Of a stretch of DNA of 64,000 nucleotides, positions 18,171 to 26,421 are shown piece by piece; the first letter of the stretch is position 1, and every line of letters starts with the position of its first letter. The notes under the pieces are model-generated. The model searched no databases and was not told where the DNA came from. It saw only the letters and a program-made list of their open reading frames with translations. A program made the position numbers and the translations under genes. This DNA comes from Geobacteraceae bacterium (GTDB lineage Bacteria; Desulfobacterota; Desulfuromonadia; Geobacterales; Geobacteraceae). The stretch spans positions 1 through 64,000 of the forward strand of contig WSYB01000006.1 in assembly GCA_009773645.1 (NCBI GenBank), written 5' to 3'.

Positions 18171-19091
18171 CTACATATCCCTTGCCAGGCGGAAACCCAG
18201 GTAGACGTAACGGCCTGCCGGATGGCCTCTGCCGCGGGCGGATGACCGCACATAGCGCGGTTTGCTGCCAAACGATCCGCCGCGCTGGACGCGCCGCCCG
18301 TCTTTGCCCCCTTCCCAGGCACTCCCGTCGGCCGGCGCTCCCTCATAGTTTTCATGCCAGGTATCCCGGCACCATTCCCAGACATTGCCGGCGGTGTCGT
18401 ACAGACCGAAGGGATTGGGTTTGAAAGAGCCCACCGGCGCGGTCTTTTTGTTGTCCCAGGGACTTCCGCATCCTTTGCAGCCGGCCCTGTTTCCCCCCAC
18501 GCTGAAACCCCACCAATAGCGGTCCTCACCACCGCCTTTGGCGGCGTACTCCCATTCGGACTCACTGGGGAGACGGTATTTCCTGCCGGTCTGCTCCGAC
18601 ATCCATGTGGTGTAAGCCACCGCGTCATCCCACGTAACGTTCATTACGGGACGCCGACCGCGCCCCCATGAGGAAAAGGGGTTATACCTCCTGCCGTCCT
18701 CGGGCTTATCGCGGCCGGTGGCCTGGCAAAACCTGTCGTACTCCTCAAAAGTGACCTCAAACTTTCCCATGGCAAAGGGCCGGGCAATGGTGACCACGTG
18801 CACCGGCTTTTCGTCACTGTCGCCGCCGCCGTGCACAGCCCCCATTTTGAACCGGCCGGCAGGTATCACCATCATTTCCGGACCGGGAGTGCCATCCATG
18901 AGCCGGTCGCGAAATGAGCTGGCCGGGAACGGCTTACCATCTGCACCTTTGTCTGCAATCCGGGCCTTGCCTTTATCGGGAAGCTTCTCCCGGATCGCTG
19001 TCTTATCGCTGGTTGTGCCAGCGTGCCCCTCTTCCGCCAGGGCCCCAACCAGGAATACCAGCAGACCAGCCACCCACAACAGTTTCTTCAT
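18171..19091 (-). CDS. Exported formylglycine-generating-enzyme-like protein
   Basis: From the ATG at 19091 the protein has 306 residues. It has a signal peptide (MKKLLWVAGLLVFLVGALA) and one FGE-sulfatase (SUMF1-type) domain from about residue 65: MVIPAGRFKMG, YRLPSESEWEYAAKG, NVWEWCRDTW and RGGSF. True members oxidise a sulfatase cysteine; many bacterial relatives have other or unknown roles, and no sulfatase is near. An ATG eight codons upstream is also in frame but lacks a ribosome-binding site. Confidence 0.85.
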   Translation of the reverse strand: MKKLLWVAGLLVFLVGALAEEGHAGTTSDKTAIREKLPDKGKARIADKGADGKPFPASSFRDRLMDGTPGPEMMVIPAGRFKMGAVHGGGDSDEKPVHVVTIARPFAMGKFEVTFEEYDRFCQATGRDKPEDGRRYNPFSSWGRGRRPVMNVTWDDAVAYTTWMSEQTGRKYRLPSESEWEYAAKGGGEDRYWWGFSVGGNRAGCKGCGSPWDNKKTAPVGSFKPNPFGLYDTAGNVWEWCRDTWHENYEGAPADGSAWEGGKDGRRVQRGGSFGSKPRYVRSSARGRGHPAGRYVYLGFRLARDM

Positions 19092-19145
19092 CGTCCGGAT
19101 TTCTTCCACATTCAATACCGACTCAATAAAATAGATGGTTTCGTC

Positions 19146-19174
19146 AAAAAAAAAGAGGCTGGAAATCCAACCTC
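19146..19174 (-). terminator. Terminator of the 6S RNA gene
   Basis: On the minus strand GAGGTTGG-ATTT-CCAGCCTC forms an eight-pair stem (one G-U) followed by nine T. It directly follows the predicted 3' end of 6S RNA. Confidence 0.85.
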
Positions 19175-19180
19175 CTTTAC

Positions 19181-19367
19181 TCGACTCTCTCCACCATGCC
19201 GTTGGTCTAAGGACCTCACAGCGAGTTCCCTATAAAGTGGGCTCCTTTGTATCGCTTCAGGCAAATCCCGCGGGGGGGCAGCACACCACGATCTAAAAGG
19301 CTCCCGTGCAATGAGTATTCCGCTTGGGTTTTACAACCTCACGCACATGGCAGAGAGAATCTCTTTG
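19181..19367 (-). ncRNA. ssrS: 6S RNA
   Basis: 6S RNA binds the sigma70 RNA polymerase holoenzyme by imitating an open promoter. The predicted transcript is about 187 bases. Its two ends pair in a long closing stem (GATTCTCTCTGCCATG with CATGGTGGAGAGAGTC). The middle holds an asymmetric internal bubble flanked by short stems, the 6S layout. It has its own promoter (TTGATT, 17 bases, TAAACT) and a strong terminator, and no open frame. The class is assigned from size, closing stem, promoter and terminator. A covariance-model search would settle it. Confidence 0.78.
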
Positions 19368-19374
19368 TGAACTC

Positions 19375-19403
19375 AGTTTATCTCCGCTCCGGAAATAAAT
19401 CAA
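19375..19403 (-). promoter_or_regulatory. Sigma70-type promoter of 6S RNA
   Basis: On the minus strand TTGATT is followed after 17 bases by TAAACT, placing the start near 19367, at the 5' side of the closing stem. Confidence 0.65.
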
Positions 19404-19418
19404 GTGGCTTTTTGCGGA

Positions 19419-20429
19419 TCAATAGCCAAGGAAGCTGTTGAGCTTTCTGATCTCTCCCATCAGTTTTTCAAACCCATGAAAAGTCAATGACTGCGGTCCG
19501 TCGGAAAGCGCCTTCTCCGGCTCGGGATGCACCTCAATCAGTACACCGTGGGCGCCTGCCACGAGGGCCGCCTTTGCCATGGGGGCAACGAGGCTCCTCT
19601 TGCCGGTGGCATGTGATGGATCAACCATGACGGGGAGATGGGAAAGCTCCCTGATGAGCGGCACCACAGACAGATCGAGGGTATTGCGCGTGGCCGTCTC
19701 GAAGGTGCGAATACCCCGCTCACAGAGTATGACATGGGGGTTTCCTTCCGCCAGGATATATTCGGCGGCAGCCAGAAACTCTTCAAGGGTGGCGCTCATC
19801 CCCCGCTTCAGGAGCACCGGTTTCTTGATCCTCCCCAGTTCCCGCAGCAGGTCGAAATTCTGCATGTTTCGGGCGCCCACCTGGAGCAGGTCGGCGTATT
19901 CCGCCACCAGACCCACATTTTCCGGACTCATCACCTCGGTGACTATGGGGAGGCCGGTCTCTTTCTTGGCCAGGGCCAAAAGCCTCAAGCCTTCCTCTTT
20001 TAACCCCTGAAAGGTATGAGGGCCGGTCCTCGGCTTGAAGGCTCCGCCCCTCAAGAGGTCAGCCCCGGCAGCCTTGACGCATTTCGCAGTCTTTATGATC
20101 TGCTCCTCATTCTCCACGGCGCAAGGTCCGGCAACGACAACGGGACGCTCCCCCTCGCCGATCTCAACCCCGCCAACCTTCACCACGGTCGCCCGAGGAT
20201 GAAAATCCCGTGAAACCAGCTTGTAGGGCTTGGATACATGGATTACCTCCTGCACCCCCGGCAGGTCCCTTATATTCACGTCATCCACGTATCCCTTATT
20301 CCCCAGCACACCTATGGCGGTCCTTTCGCTGCCGGGGATGGGAGCCGCCGTAAAACCCATATCCTGAACGGCCTTGATGACCGCTTCAATCTGTTTCTGC
20401 CCGGCTTTGTGGTTCATGACTATAAGCAT
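19419..20429 (-). CDS. aroF: 3-deoxy-7-phosphoheptulonate synthase (DAHP synthase, type I-beta)
   Basis: The enzyme joins phosphoenolpyruvate and erythrose-4-phosphate, the first step of the shikimate pathway. The 336 residues start with a ferredoxin-like regulatory domain of about 70 residues, as in Thermotoga-type enzymes. The catalytic barrel follows with VAGPCAVE, RGGAFKPRTGP, LQVGARNMQNF, LLKRGM and DPSHATGKR. The AroF name follows common usage for this form. A minus-strand promoter lies at 20472-20500. Confidence 0.93.
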   Translation of the reverse strand: MLIVMNHKAGQKQIEAVIKAVQDMGFTAAPIPGSERTAIGVLGNKGYVDDVNIRDLPGVQEVIHVSKPYKLVSRDFHPRATVVKVGGVEIGEGERPVVVAGPCAVENEEQIIKTAKCVKAAGADLLRGGAFKPRTGPHTFQGLKEEGLRLLALAKKETGLPIVTEVMSPENVGLVAEYADLLQVGARNMQNFDLLRELGRIKKPVLLKRGMSATLEEFLAAAEYILAEGNPHVILCERGIRTFETATRNTLDLSVVPLIRELSHLPVMVDPSHATGKRSLVAPMAKAALVAGAHGVLIEVHPEPEKALSDGPQSLTFHGFEKLMGEIRKLNSFLGY

Positions 20430-20471
20430 ATCTTCCTCCGCTGTCAGAGTTGTTCGGTTGTAAACAGCTCA

Positions 20472-20500
20472 AAGATAGCAGGCTGACCGTAGCTGGTCAA
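20472..20500 (-). promoter_or_regulatory. Sigma70-type promoter of aroF
   Basis: TTGACC, a 17-base spacer and TATCTT on the minus strand stand about 40 bases before the aroF ATG. The promoter is divergent from the one for the DUF507 gene. Confidence 0.6.
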
Positions 20501-20537
20501 TATTTCCTTCATGCGAATTTTCGTTGCAGGAAGATAG

Positions 20538-20565
20538 TTGCAATTTTGCAGAGATAAAGTACAAT
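20538..20565 (+). promoter_or_regulatory. Sigma70-type promoter of the first DUF507 gene
   Basis: TTGCAA, a 16-base spacer and TACAAT place the start near 20572, which leaves an untranslated leader of about 130 bases. Confidence 0.6.
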
Positions 20566-20571
20566 GCGAAG

Positions 20572-20703
20572 GCGAAATCAAAACGAGGCCCACGCAGGTA
20601 TTCCGCAGTGGCGACTCATGAATAGCCCGGACAGTGAGTCGGCAAGGAAGCCAACTCCGTTAGCGTTTGAGTGCGACTTTGCATAAAAGGAGCCGGAACC
20701 TAT
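20572..20703 (+). ncRNA. Structured 5' leader, candidate attenuator or riboswitch
   Basis: The long leader contains a perfect hairpin CGACTCA (20612-20618) with TGAGTCG (20635-20641). It also contains a small hairpin GGCAAGGAAGCC (20641-20652) and a second TGAGTGCG (20668-20675) that could compete for the first strand. That competitor lies 12 bases before the AGGAG of the DUF507 gene. I do not recognise a known riboswitch core such as the c-di-GMP or cobalamin motif. Confidence 0.35.
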
Positions 20704-20988
20704 ATGCGACTCAAGGAAGATCAGATCAACAGGCTGGCCGAAAAGGTCCTCGGAGATTTGACCGCAGCAGGCCTCATCCTTCTGAAAAAGGAGCGGGGCA
20801 CGGTCCTTGCCGGCATAAGAGAGGCCGTAACAGCCGACATCAAGGCGGAAGAAGCCTTGGAAAGGGACGCCGAAGCCCTCCTGGAGCAGACTCTCCGCTC
20901 CATGAAAGGGAGCGCCGACATCGACCGGCACAAGATGCTGAGGATGATCAAGGAGAAGCTGGCCAAGGACAGGAAAATCGTCCTCTGA
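20704..20988 (+). CDS. DUF507 family protein, first copy
   Basis: The 94-residue protein starts MRLKEDQINRLAEKVL and is helical and highly charged, which fits DUF507. The function is unknown. The ATG at 20704 is chosen because AGGAG lies at 20688-20692. A second DUF507 gene follows after 87 bases, so the family is duplicated in tandem here. Confidence 0.85.
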   Translation: MRLKEDQINRLAEKVLGDLTAAGLILLKKERGTVLAGIREAVTADIKAEEALERDAEALLEQTLRSMKGSADIDRHKMLRMIKEKLAKDRKIVL

Positions 20989-21035
20989 CGAATCCGTTAT
21001 AATTCTCCGAATTACGCCAGATTCGTTTTTTGTTT

Positions 21036-21075
21036 TCCGGTTCCCGGTTCACTATTCACGCTTCACGGGGGTTCC
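21036..21075. repeat. Heptamer-type repeat between the DUF507 genes
   Basis: GGTTCCCGGTTCAC and TTCACGCTTCACGG units follow each other in the short gap. They belong to the same heptamer class as the tracts in hypF and hemH. Confidence 0.5.
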
Positions 21076-21348
21076 ATGCATATCTCCGAAGACCGCACCT
21101 CCCACATCGCCCACAAGATCCTGGACAAACTCTGGCGGGACGACCTGGCCGACTTTCCCGATGAAGGGGGGGCGCTGAACGCCATAAAGGGCTCCATAGC
21201 CGCCTATTTTTCCGTTGCCGGAGAGATAGATGAAGCGGTCAGAAAAAAGCTCGCCTCGTACGCACAGGCCAAGGTGCAGGGAAGCAGGGACTGGGAAATC
21301 CTCTACCAGAAATTCTACAAGGAAGAGATGGCAAAAAGAAAATGGTAA
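21076..21348 (+). CDS. DUF507 family protein, second copy
   Basis: The 90-residue protein (MHISEDRTSHIAHKIL) has the same layout as its upstream neighbour: a helix that aligns with the RLAEKVL segment, a short linker, and a C-terminal helical basic tail (YKEEMAKRKW). It ends seven bases inside the following lipoprotein gene. The function is unknown. Confidence 0.85.
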   Translation: MHISEDRTSHIAHKILDKLWRDDLADFPDEGGALNAIKGSIAAYFSVAGEIDEAVRKKLASYAQAKVQGSRDWEILYQKFYKEEMAKRKW

Positions 21349-21911
21349 TACTCGGCATTCGCTTTAGATATAAGGTTTTTTTCTCCTCACTCCTCACCCT
21401 TCACCTCTCACTGTTTTTGGCCGGCTGTGCCCCTGCGACCAGGGTCTCCATGGCCCCTGACTTCAACCCCTCCCCTGAGCAGGAAGTCATCTATGTACTT
21501 CCATTCGTAAACACCCTGGTCCCTGAAACGTTCGCCGAAACCGTCTTTAACGGTTTTGTGGATACCCTCAACGACAGCCGCGCACGGACCGGCGGGAAAT
21601 GGTTCTTGATCATAAAGGACGAGCCTAAGGATGTGGATTCTGCCTGGCTGGCGAAGCATCTCTATATCTCCGGGGAAGTCTGGGGCTATATAGAAAATTC
21701 CGGCTGCTGCGCAACCGAGCTCCGGGTTAAAAGCAAAATCTTCTTCCATAAACCGGGGCAGAACGAGCCTTCTCTCGAAATTTCCGTGCCGATGGAAAGT
21801 TTTTTCGAACATGACCGTTCAACCTTAGAGGATGAGCGCGACAGACTTGCCAAACGGCTTACCAGGGAACTGGCCGACCAGCTCATCAAGGCGCTGGCAA
21901 CGAGCAGCTGA
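21342..21911 (+). CDS. Lipoprotein of unknown function
   Basis: The 189 residues start with a hydrophobic leader ending in the lipobox LAGC (Cys near residue 29), so it should be a lipid-anchored periplasmic or outer-membrane protein. The body, with LPFVNTLVPETFAETVFNGF and a central LYISGEVWGYIENSG, resembles small lipoproteins that share a TolB-like N-terminal alpha/beta fold, but I cannot name a family. Its start overlaps the second DUF507 gene by seven bases, so it is probably coupled to it. Confidence 0.75.
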   Translation: MVILGIRFRYKVFFSSLLTLHLSLFLAGCAPATRVSMAPDFNPSPEQEVIYVLPFVNTLVPETFAETVFNGFVDTLNDSRARTGGKWFLIIKDEPKDVDSAWLAKHLYISGEVWGYIENSGCCATELRVKSKIFFHKPGQNEPSLEISVPMESFFEHDRSTLEDERDRLAKRLTRELADQLIKALATSS

Positions 21912-21932
21912 TATATTCCCGCCTCTTACGAG

Positions 21933-21976
21933 GTGCAACGGCTGAATTCACGCACGCTGAGCATAGCCCGTTGCAC
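21933..21976. repeat. Inverted repeat after the lipoprotein gene
   Basis: GTGCAACGG and CCGTTGCAC form a perfect nine-base inverted repeat with a 26-base loop. A T-rich run follows some 20 bases later. It may end the DUF507-lipoprotein transcript. Confidence 0.4.
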
Positions 21977-22014
21977 GCATTTCACGAAATCATAATTTTT
22001 TTTCGATTAATGAC

Positions 22015-22043
22015 TTGATTTTTACCACCCACGTGGTTATATT
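22015..22043 (+). promoter_or_regulatory. Sigma70-type promoter of groES-groEL
   Basis: TTGATT, a 17-base spacer and TATATT predict a start near 22050, so the CIRCE operator lies across the start of the transcript. Confidence 0.7.
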
Positions 22044-22053
22044 TACTTCGCGA

Positions 22054-22080
22054 TTAGCACTCGGCAGTTTTGAGTGCTAA
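22054..22080 (+). promoter_or_regulatory. CIRCE operator (HrcA site)
   Basis: TTAGCACTC, nine bases, GAGTGCTAA is a perfect CIRCE element. HrcA repressor binds CIRCE and is released on heat stress, so groES-groEL should be HrcA-controlled. hrcA itself is not in the window. Confidence 0.97.
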
Positions 22081-22133
22081 TATTTTTTCGCCCGTAATCA
22101 AATTAATTCACACCACGAAAGGAGAATGTAGGT

Positions 22134-22424
22134 ATGAAGCTGAGACCACTGCAGGACCGTATCATCGTAAAGAGGGTTGAGGAAGAAACCAAGACCGCCG
22201 GTGGGATATTCATCCCGGAGACCGCCAAGGAAAAGCCCCAGCAGGGGGAGATCATCGCCGTGGGTAACGGCAAGAAGACCGAAGACGGCAAGGTTCTCCC
22301 CATAGACCTGAAGGTTGGAGACAAGGTGCTGTTCGGCAAATACGCCGGCACCGAGATCAAGCTGGACGGAGAGGATTACCTCATCATGCGCGAAGACGAC
22401 ATCCTCGGCGTACTGGAGAAGTAA
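22134..22424 (+). CDS. groES: Co-chaperonin GroES
   Basis: The 96-residue ring protein caps the GroEL chamber. It shows [18 protein letters not shown], the mobile loop around [17 protein letters not shown], and the closing DDILGVLEK. The start has AAAGGAG. It is followed by groEL after 71 bases under the same CIRCE-controlled promoter. Confidence 0.98.
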   Translation: MKLRPLQDRIIVKRVEEETKTAGGIFIPETAKEKPQQGEIIAVGNGKKTEDGKVLPIDLKVGDKVLFGKYAGTEIKLDGEDYLIMREDDILGVLEK

Positions 22425-22456
22425 CGGCTCGTGTTTTATTGAGCGACATCAGTTAA

Positions 22457-24136
<1,680 letters not shown>

Positions 24137-24258
24137 GAAACGCGGCTTTTTCGCAATCTCGTCGTTGCCCTTCGGGATTCCTTGTGCGACGTACAATCAT
24201 GTACGTCTCCGCGTCATCCCTCGGGCGCCTAGAGCTTATCGAAAAATCCACGTTTCTG
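24137..24258 (+). repeat. 120-bp 3'-end palindromic element, copy 3 (after groEL)
   Basis: The element starts immediately after the groEL TAA with GAAACGCGGCTTTTTCG and ends with CGAAAAATCCACGTTTC. Its apical stem is GACGTACA-ATCA-TGTACGTC, which differs from copy 2 (GGCGTACA/TGTACGCC) by a compensated base change. Confidence 0.85.
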
Positions 24259-24275
24259 ATTTTGCCGAAAACAAC

Positions 24276-24312
24276 AAAAAGGGAGTGGACAAATTGTCTG
24301 CTCCCTTTTTTT
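24276..24312 (+). terminator. Terminator of groES-groEL, probably bidirectional
   Basis: GGGAGTGGACAA and TTGTCTGCTCCC form a stem of up to twelve pairs with two G-U, followed by seven T. A run of five A on the other side lets it also serve the convergent kup gene. Confidence 0.85.
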
Positions 24313-24413
24313 ATCTACAAATATGTTGCGGCGAAAAACTAGCCCGCGTACAGATTCAGTTTTGTTCGCCGTTCCTCGAAATCCGGCAATAGGCGTTCCA
24401 TGTGGCACCCCTT

Positions 24414-26234
24414 TTACATCTCAACTCTTGTCACCACCCCTTGCAGCTTGCTCGCCGGCAGTTTGTTGAACTGCACGAAGTTCGGGGTCAGCTTCTTGAT
24501 GACTGAGAATATTCGCCAAGCCGGATTGTATGTGGCGATATCCTCAATGCCGTAAAAAATGACCTTTTCCTGGATCTCATGCTTTTTCAGGAGCTTCTCG
24601 ATATCAATCACATCCATGTAGCCCGCCCTTATTTCGAAGGCGTCCAGTCCCGGACCGAGGCCGGTTTTCAGATGGCTCTTCACCCCGAACGGGTCATCGG
24701 TCCTGACGATGGAGATAAGGATGTTGCGCTCATAGATGATGTTGCTCCGGATGATGCAGTGGATCACGTACGGAGGGATGACGTTCCACTCACGGGTGAA
24801 AAAGAGCCCGGTCCCGGGGATATTCTTTCCCTTGGCATAGATCTGCTCATAGCTTAAAAGAAAAGTCTCCAGATCAAGGGGCTTGAGGGAGCGGTAGAGG
24901 GCGCGCTGCCCCTTAGTCCAGATCAGAATGGTGACGAAAGGGATGGCGGCGAGGATGATGGACCAGTAACCACCATGGGGAATCTTGTTGAAGTTGGCCG
25001 CCAGGAATGCAAAGTCCACCAGTGTCACTGCCGCAGCGATAGGAACCTTCCACTTCTTGGTCGTATGGGCATAGATCATGGTCATCATGATGCCGGTGAT
25101 GGTCATGGTGCCGGTGACGGCCAAGCCGTAGGCCGCAGCCAGATTCTCCGATTTCCTGAAGATGAGCATGATAAAGATGACCAGCAGCATCAGGAACCAA
25201 TTGACAGATCCGATGTAAATCTGGGATTTCAGGTGGCTGGAGGTGTAATCGACCTTCATGAGAGGCATGATGCGCGTGGTTATTCCCTGGTAGACAATGG
25301 AAAAAACCCCGCTGATCAGCGCCTGGGAAGCAATTACCGTGGCGATGATGGTAAGGATGAGAAATGGGATGTAGAGTATCTGCGATTGTCCCTGGACCAT
25401 TCCGAACAGGATGTTCTTTGCATCTGGATGCATTATTACAAAGGCACCCTGCCCCAGATAGTTGATAACAAGGGCGACAAAGACAAAGTACCAGGCCCTG
25501 ATGATCGGCCGCCGACCGAGATGCCCCATGTCCGCATAGAGCGCCTCACCTCCGGTGGCGCAGAGAATCACCTCGGAGAGGACAAAAAAGCCGGAAAAGC
25601 CGTTATCCAGAAAAAATTTTATGGCATAATAAGGGCTGACGGATTTGAGTATCTCCGGGAACGAGGCGATGGATATGAGGCCGGTAACGGTTAACGCGAT
25701 GAACCATACGGTCATCAGCGGACCGAAGGCCGCCGCCACCTTGTCGGTTCCCTTGAACTGAAAGATAAACAGGATAACGGCTATCACAGAAGCGATAAAA
25801 ATCAGGGTCCCTTGATGCACGCTAGCCAGAGCGGGGATGAGAAGCATACCTTCCACGGCGGAAAGGATACTGATGGCCGGGGTAATAACGCCGTCACCCA
25901 GCAGCAGAGAGACGCCGACAAAGGAGAGAAAGCCGACAAACACCATCCGCCGCCCCGACTTGAGGAGCCTGACCAGGATCTCCTTGAGAACGATGGTCCC
26001 CCCCTCCCCCTTTCGCCCCAGACTCATGGCGAGCCAGGCGTATTCCACGGTGACCAGAATGATGAGGGTCCAGACCACGAGGGAAATAATGCCGAAGACA
26101 TTGTCATGGGTCGGCTTGGTAAGGGCGAAGAGGACCGTGAGGGTATAAATGGGGCTGGTGCCGATATCGCCGAAGACCAGCCCCATCGACTTTACAATCC
26201 CCCCCCAGTATGAGTCCGCATGCTTTTGATCCAT
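24414..26234 (-). CDS. kup: Potassium uptake protein Kup
   Basis: Kup imports potassium with protons. The 606 residues start with the family signature GLVFGDIGTSPIYTL, have about twelve membrane segments to residue 430, and end in a cytoplasmic domain of about 170 residues. The length is typical of the family. A minus-strand promoter lies at 26267-26295. Confidence 0.96.
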   Translation of the reverse strand: MDQKHADSYWGGIVKSMGLVFGDIGTSPIYTLTVLFALTKPTHDNVFGIISLVVWTLIILVTVEYAWLAMSLGRKGEGGTIVLKEILVRLLKSGRRMVFVGFLSFVGVSLLLGDGVITPAISILSAVEGMLLIPALASVHQGTLIFIASVIAVILFIFQFKGTDKVAAAFGPLMTVWFIALTVTGLISIASFPEILKSVSPYYAIKFFLDNGFSGFFVLSEVILCATGGEALYADMGHLGRRPIIRAWYFVFVALVINYLGQGAFVIMHPDAKNILFGMVQGQSQILYIPFLILTIIATVIASQALISGVFSIVYQGITTRIMPLMKVDYTSSHLKSQIYIGSVNWFLMLLVIFIMLIFRKSENLAAAYGLAVTGTMTITGIMMTMIYAHTTKKWKVPIAAAVTLVDFAFLAANFNKIPHGGYWSIILAAIPFVTILIWTKGQRALYRSLKPLDLETFLLSYEQIYAKGKNIPGTGLFFTREWNVIPPYVIHCIIRSNIIYERNILISIVRTDDPFGVKSHLKTGLGPGLDAFEIRAGYMDVIDIEKLLKKHEIQEKVIFYGIEDIATYNPAWRIFSVIKKLTPNFVQFNKLPASKLQGVVTRVEM

Positions 26235-26266
26235 GGCTGTGCTACCTCCGGTGTGACCAGCGAGAC

Positions 26267-26295
26267 TTTATACCATTTACCCCTTCCTAATACAA
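26267..26295 (-). promoter_or_regulatory. Sigma70-type promoter of kup
   Basis: On the minus strand TTGTAT, a 17-base spacer and TATAAA stand about 30 bases before the kup ATG. Confidence 0.5.
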
Positions 26296-26421
26296 CCAAA
26301 AACCCCCTTTATCCTTGACTTTTCAATGGGTTCCTTGTAGCTTAAGATGTTTTTCGCTCTACTCCTGCCATGGCATTTTACTTGTCATTCATCTTATTCA
26401 TACCCCTGTGGAGGCTTTTAT

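Noticed and set aside
20572-20703. c-di-GMP (GEMM) riboswitch
   Set aside because: The conserved core of that riboswitch, including GGACGCAAAGCC, is absent.
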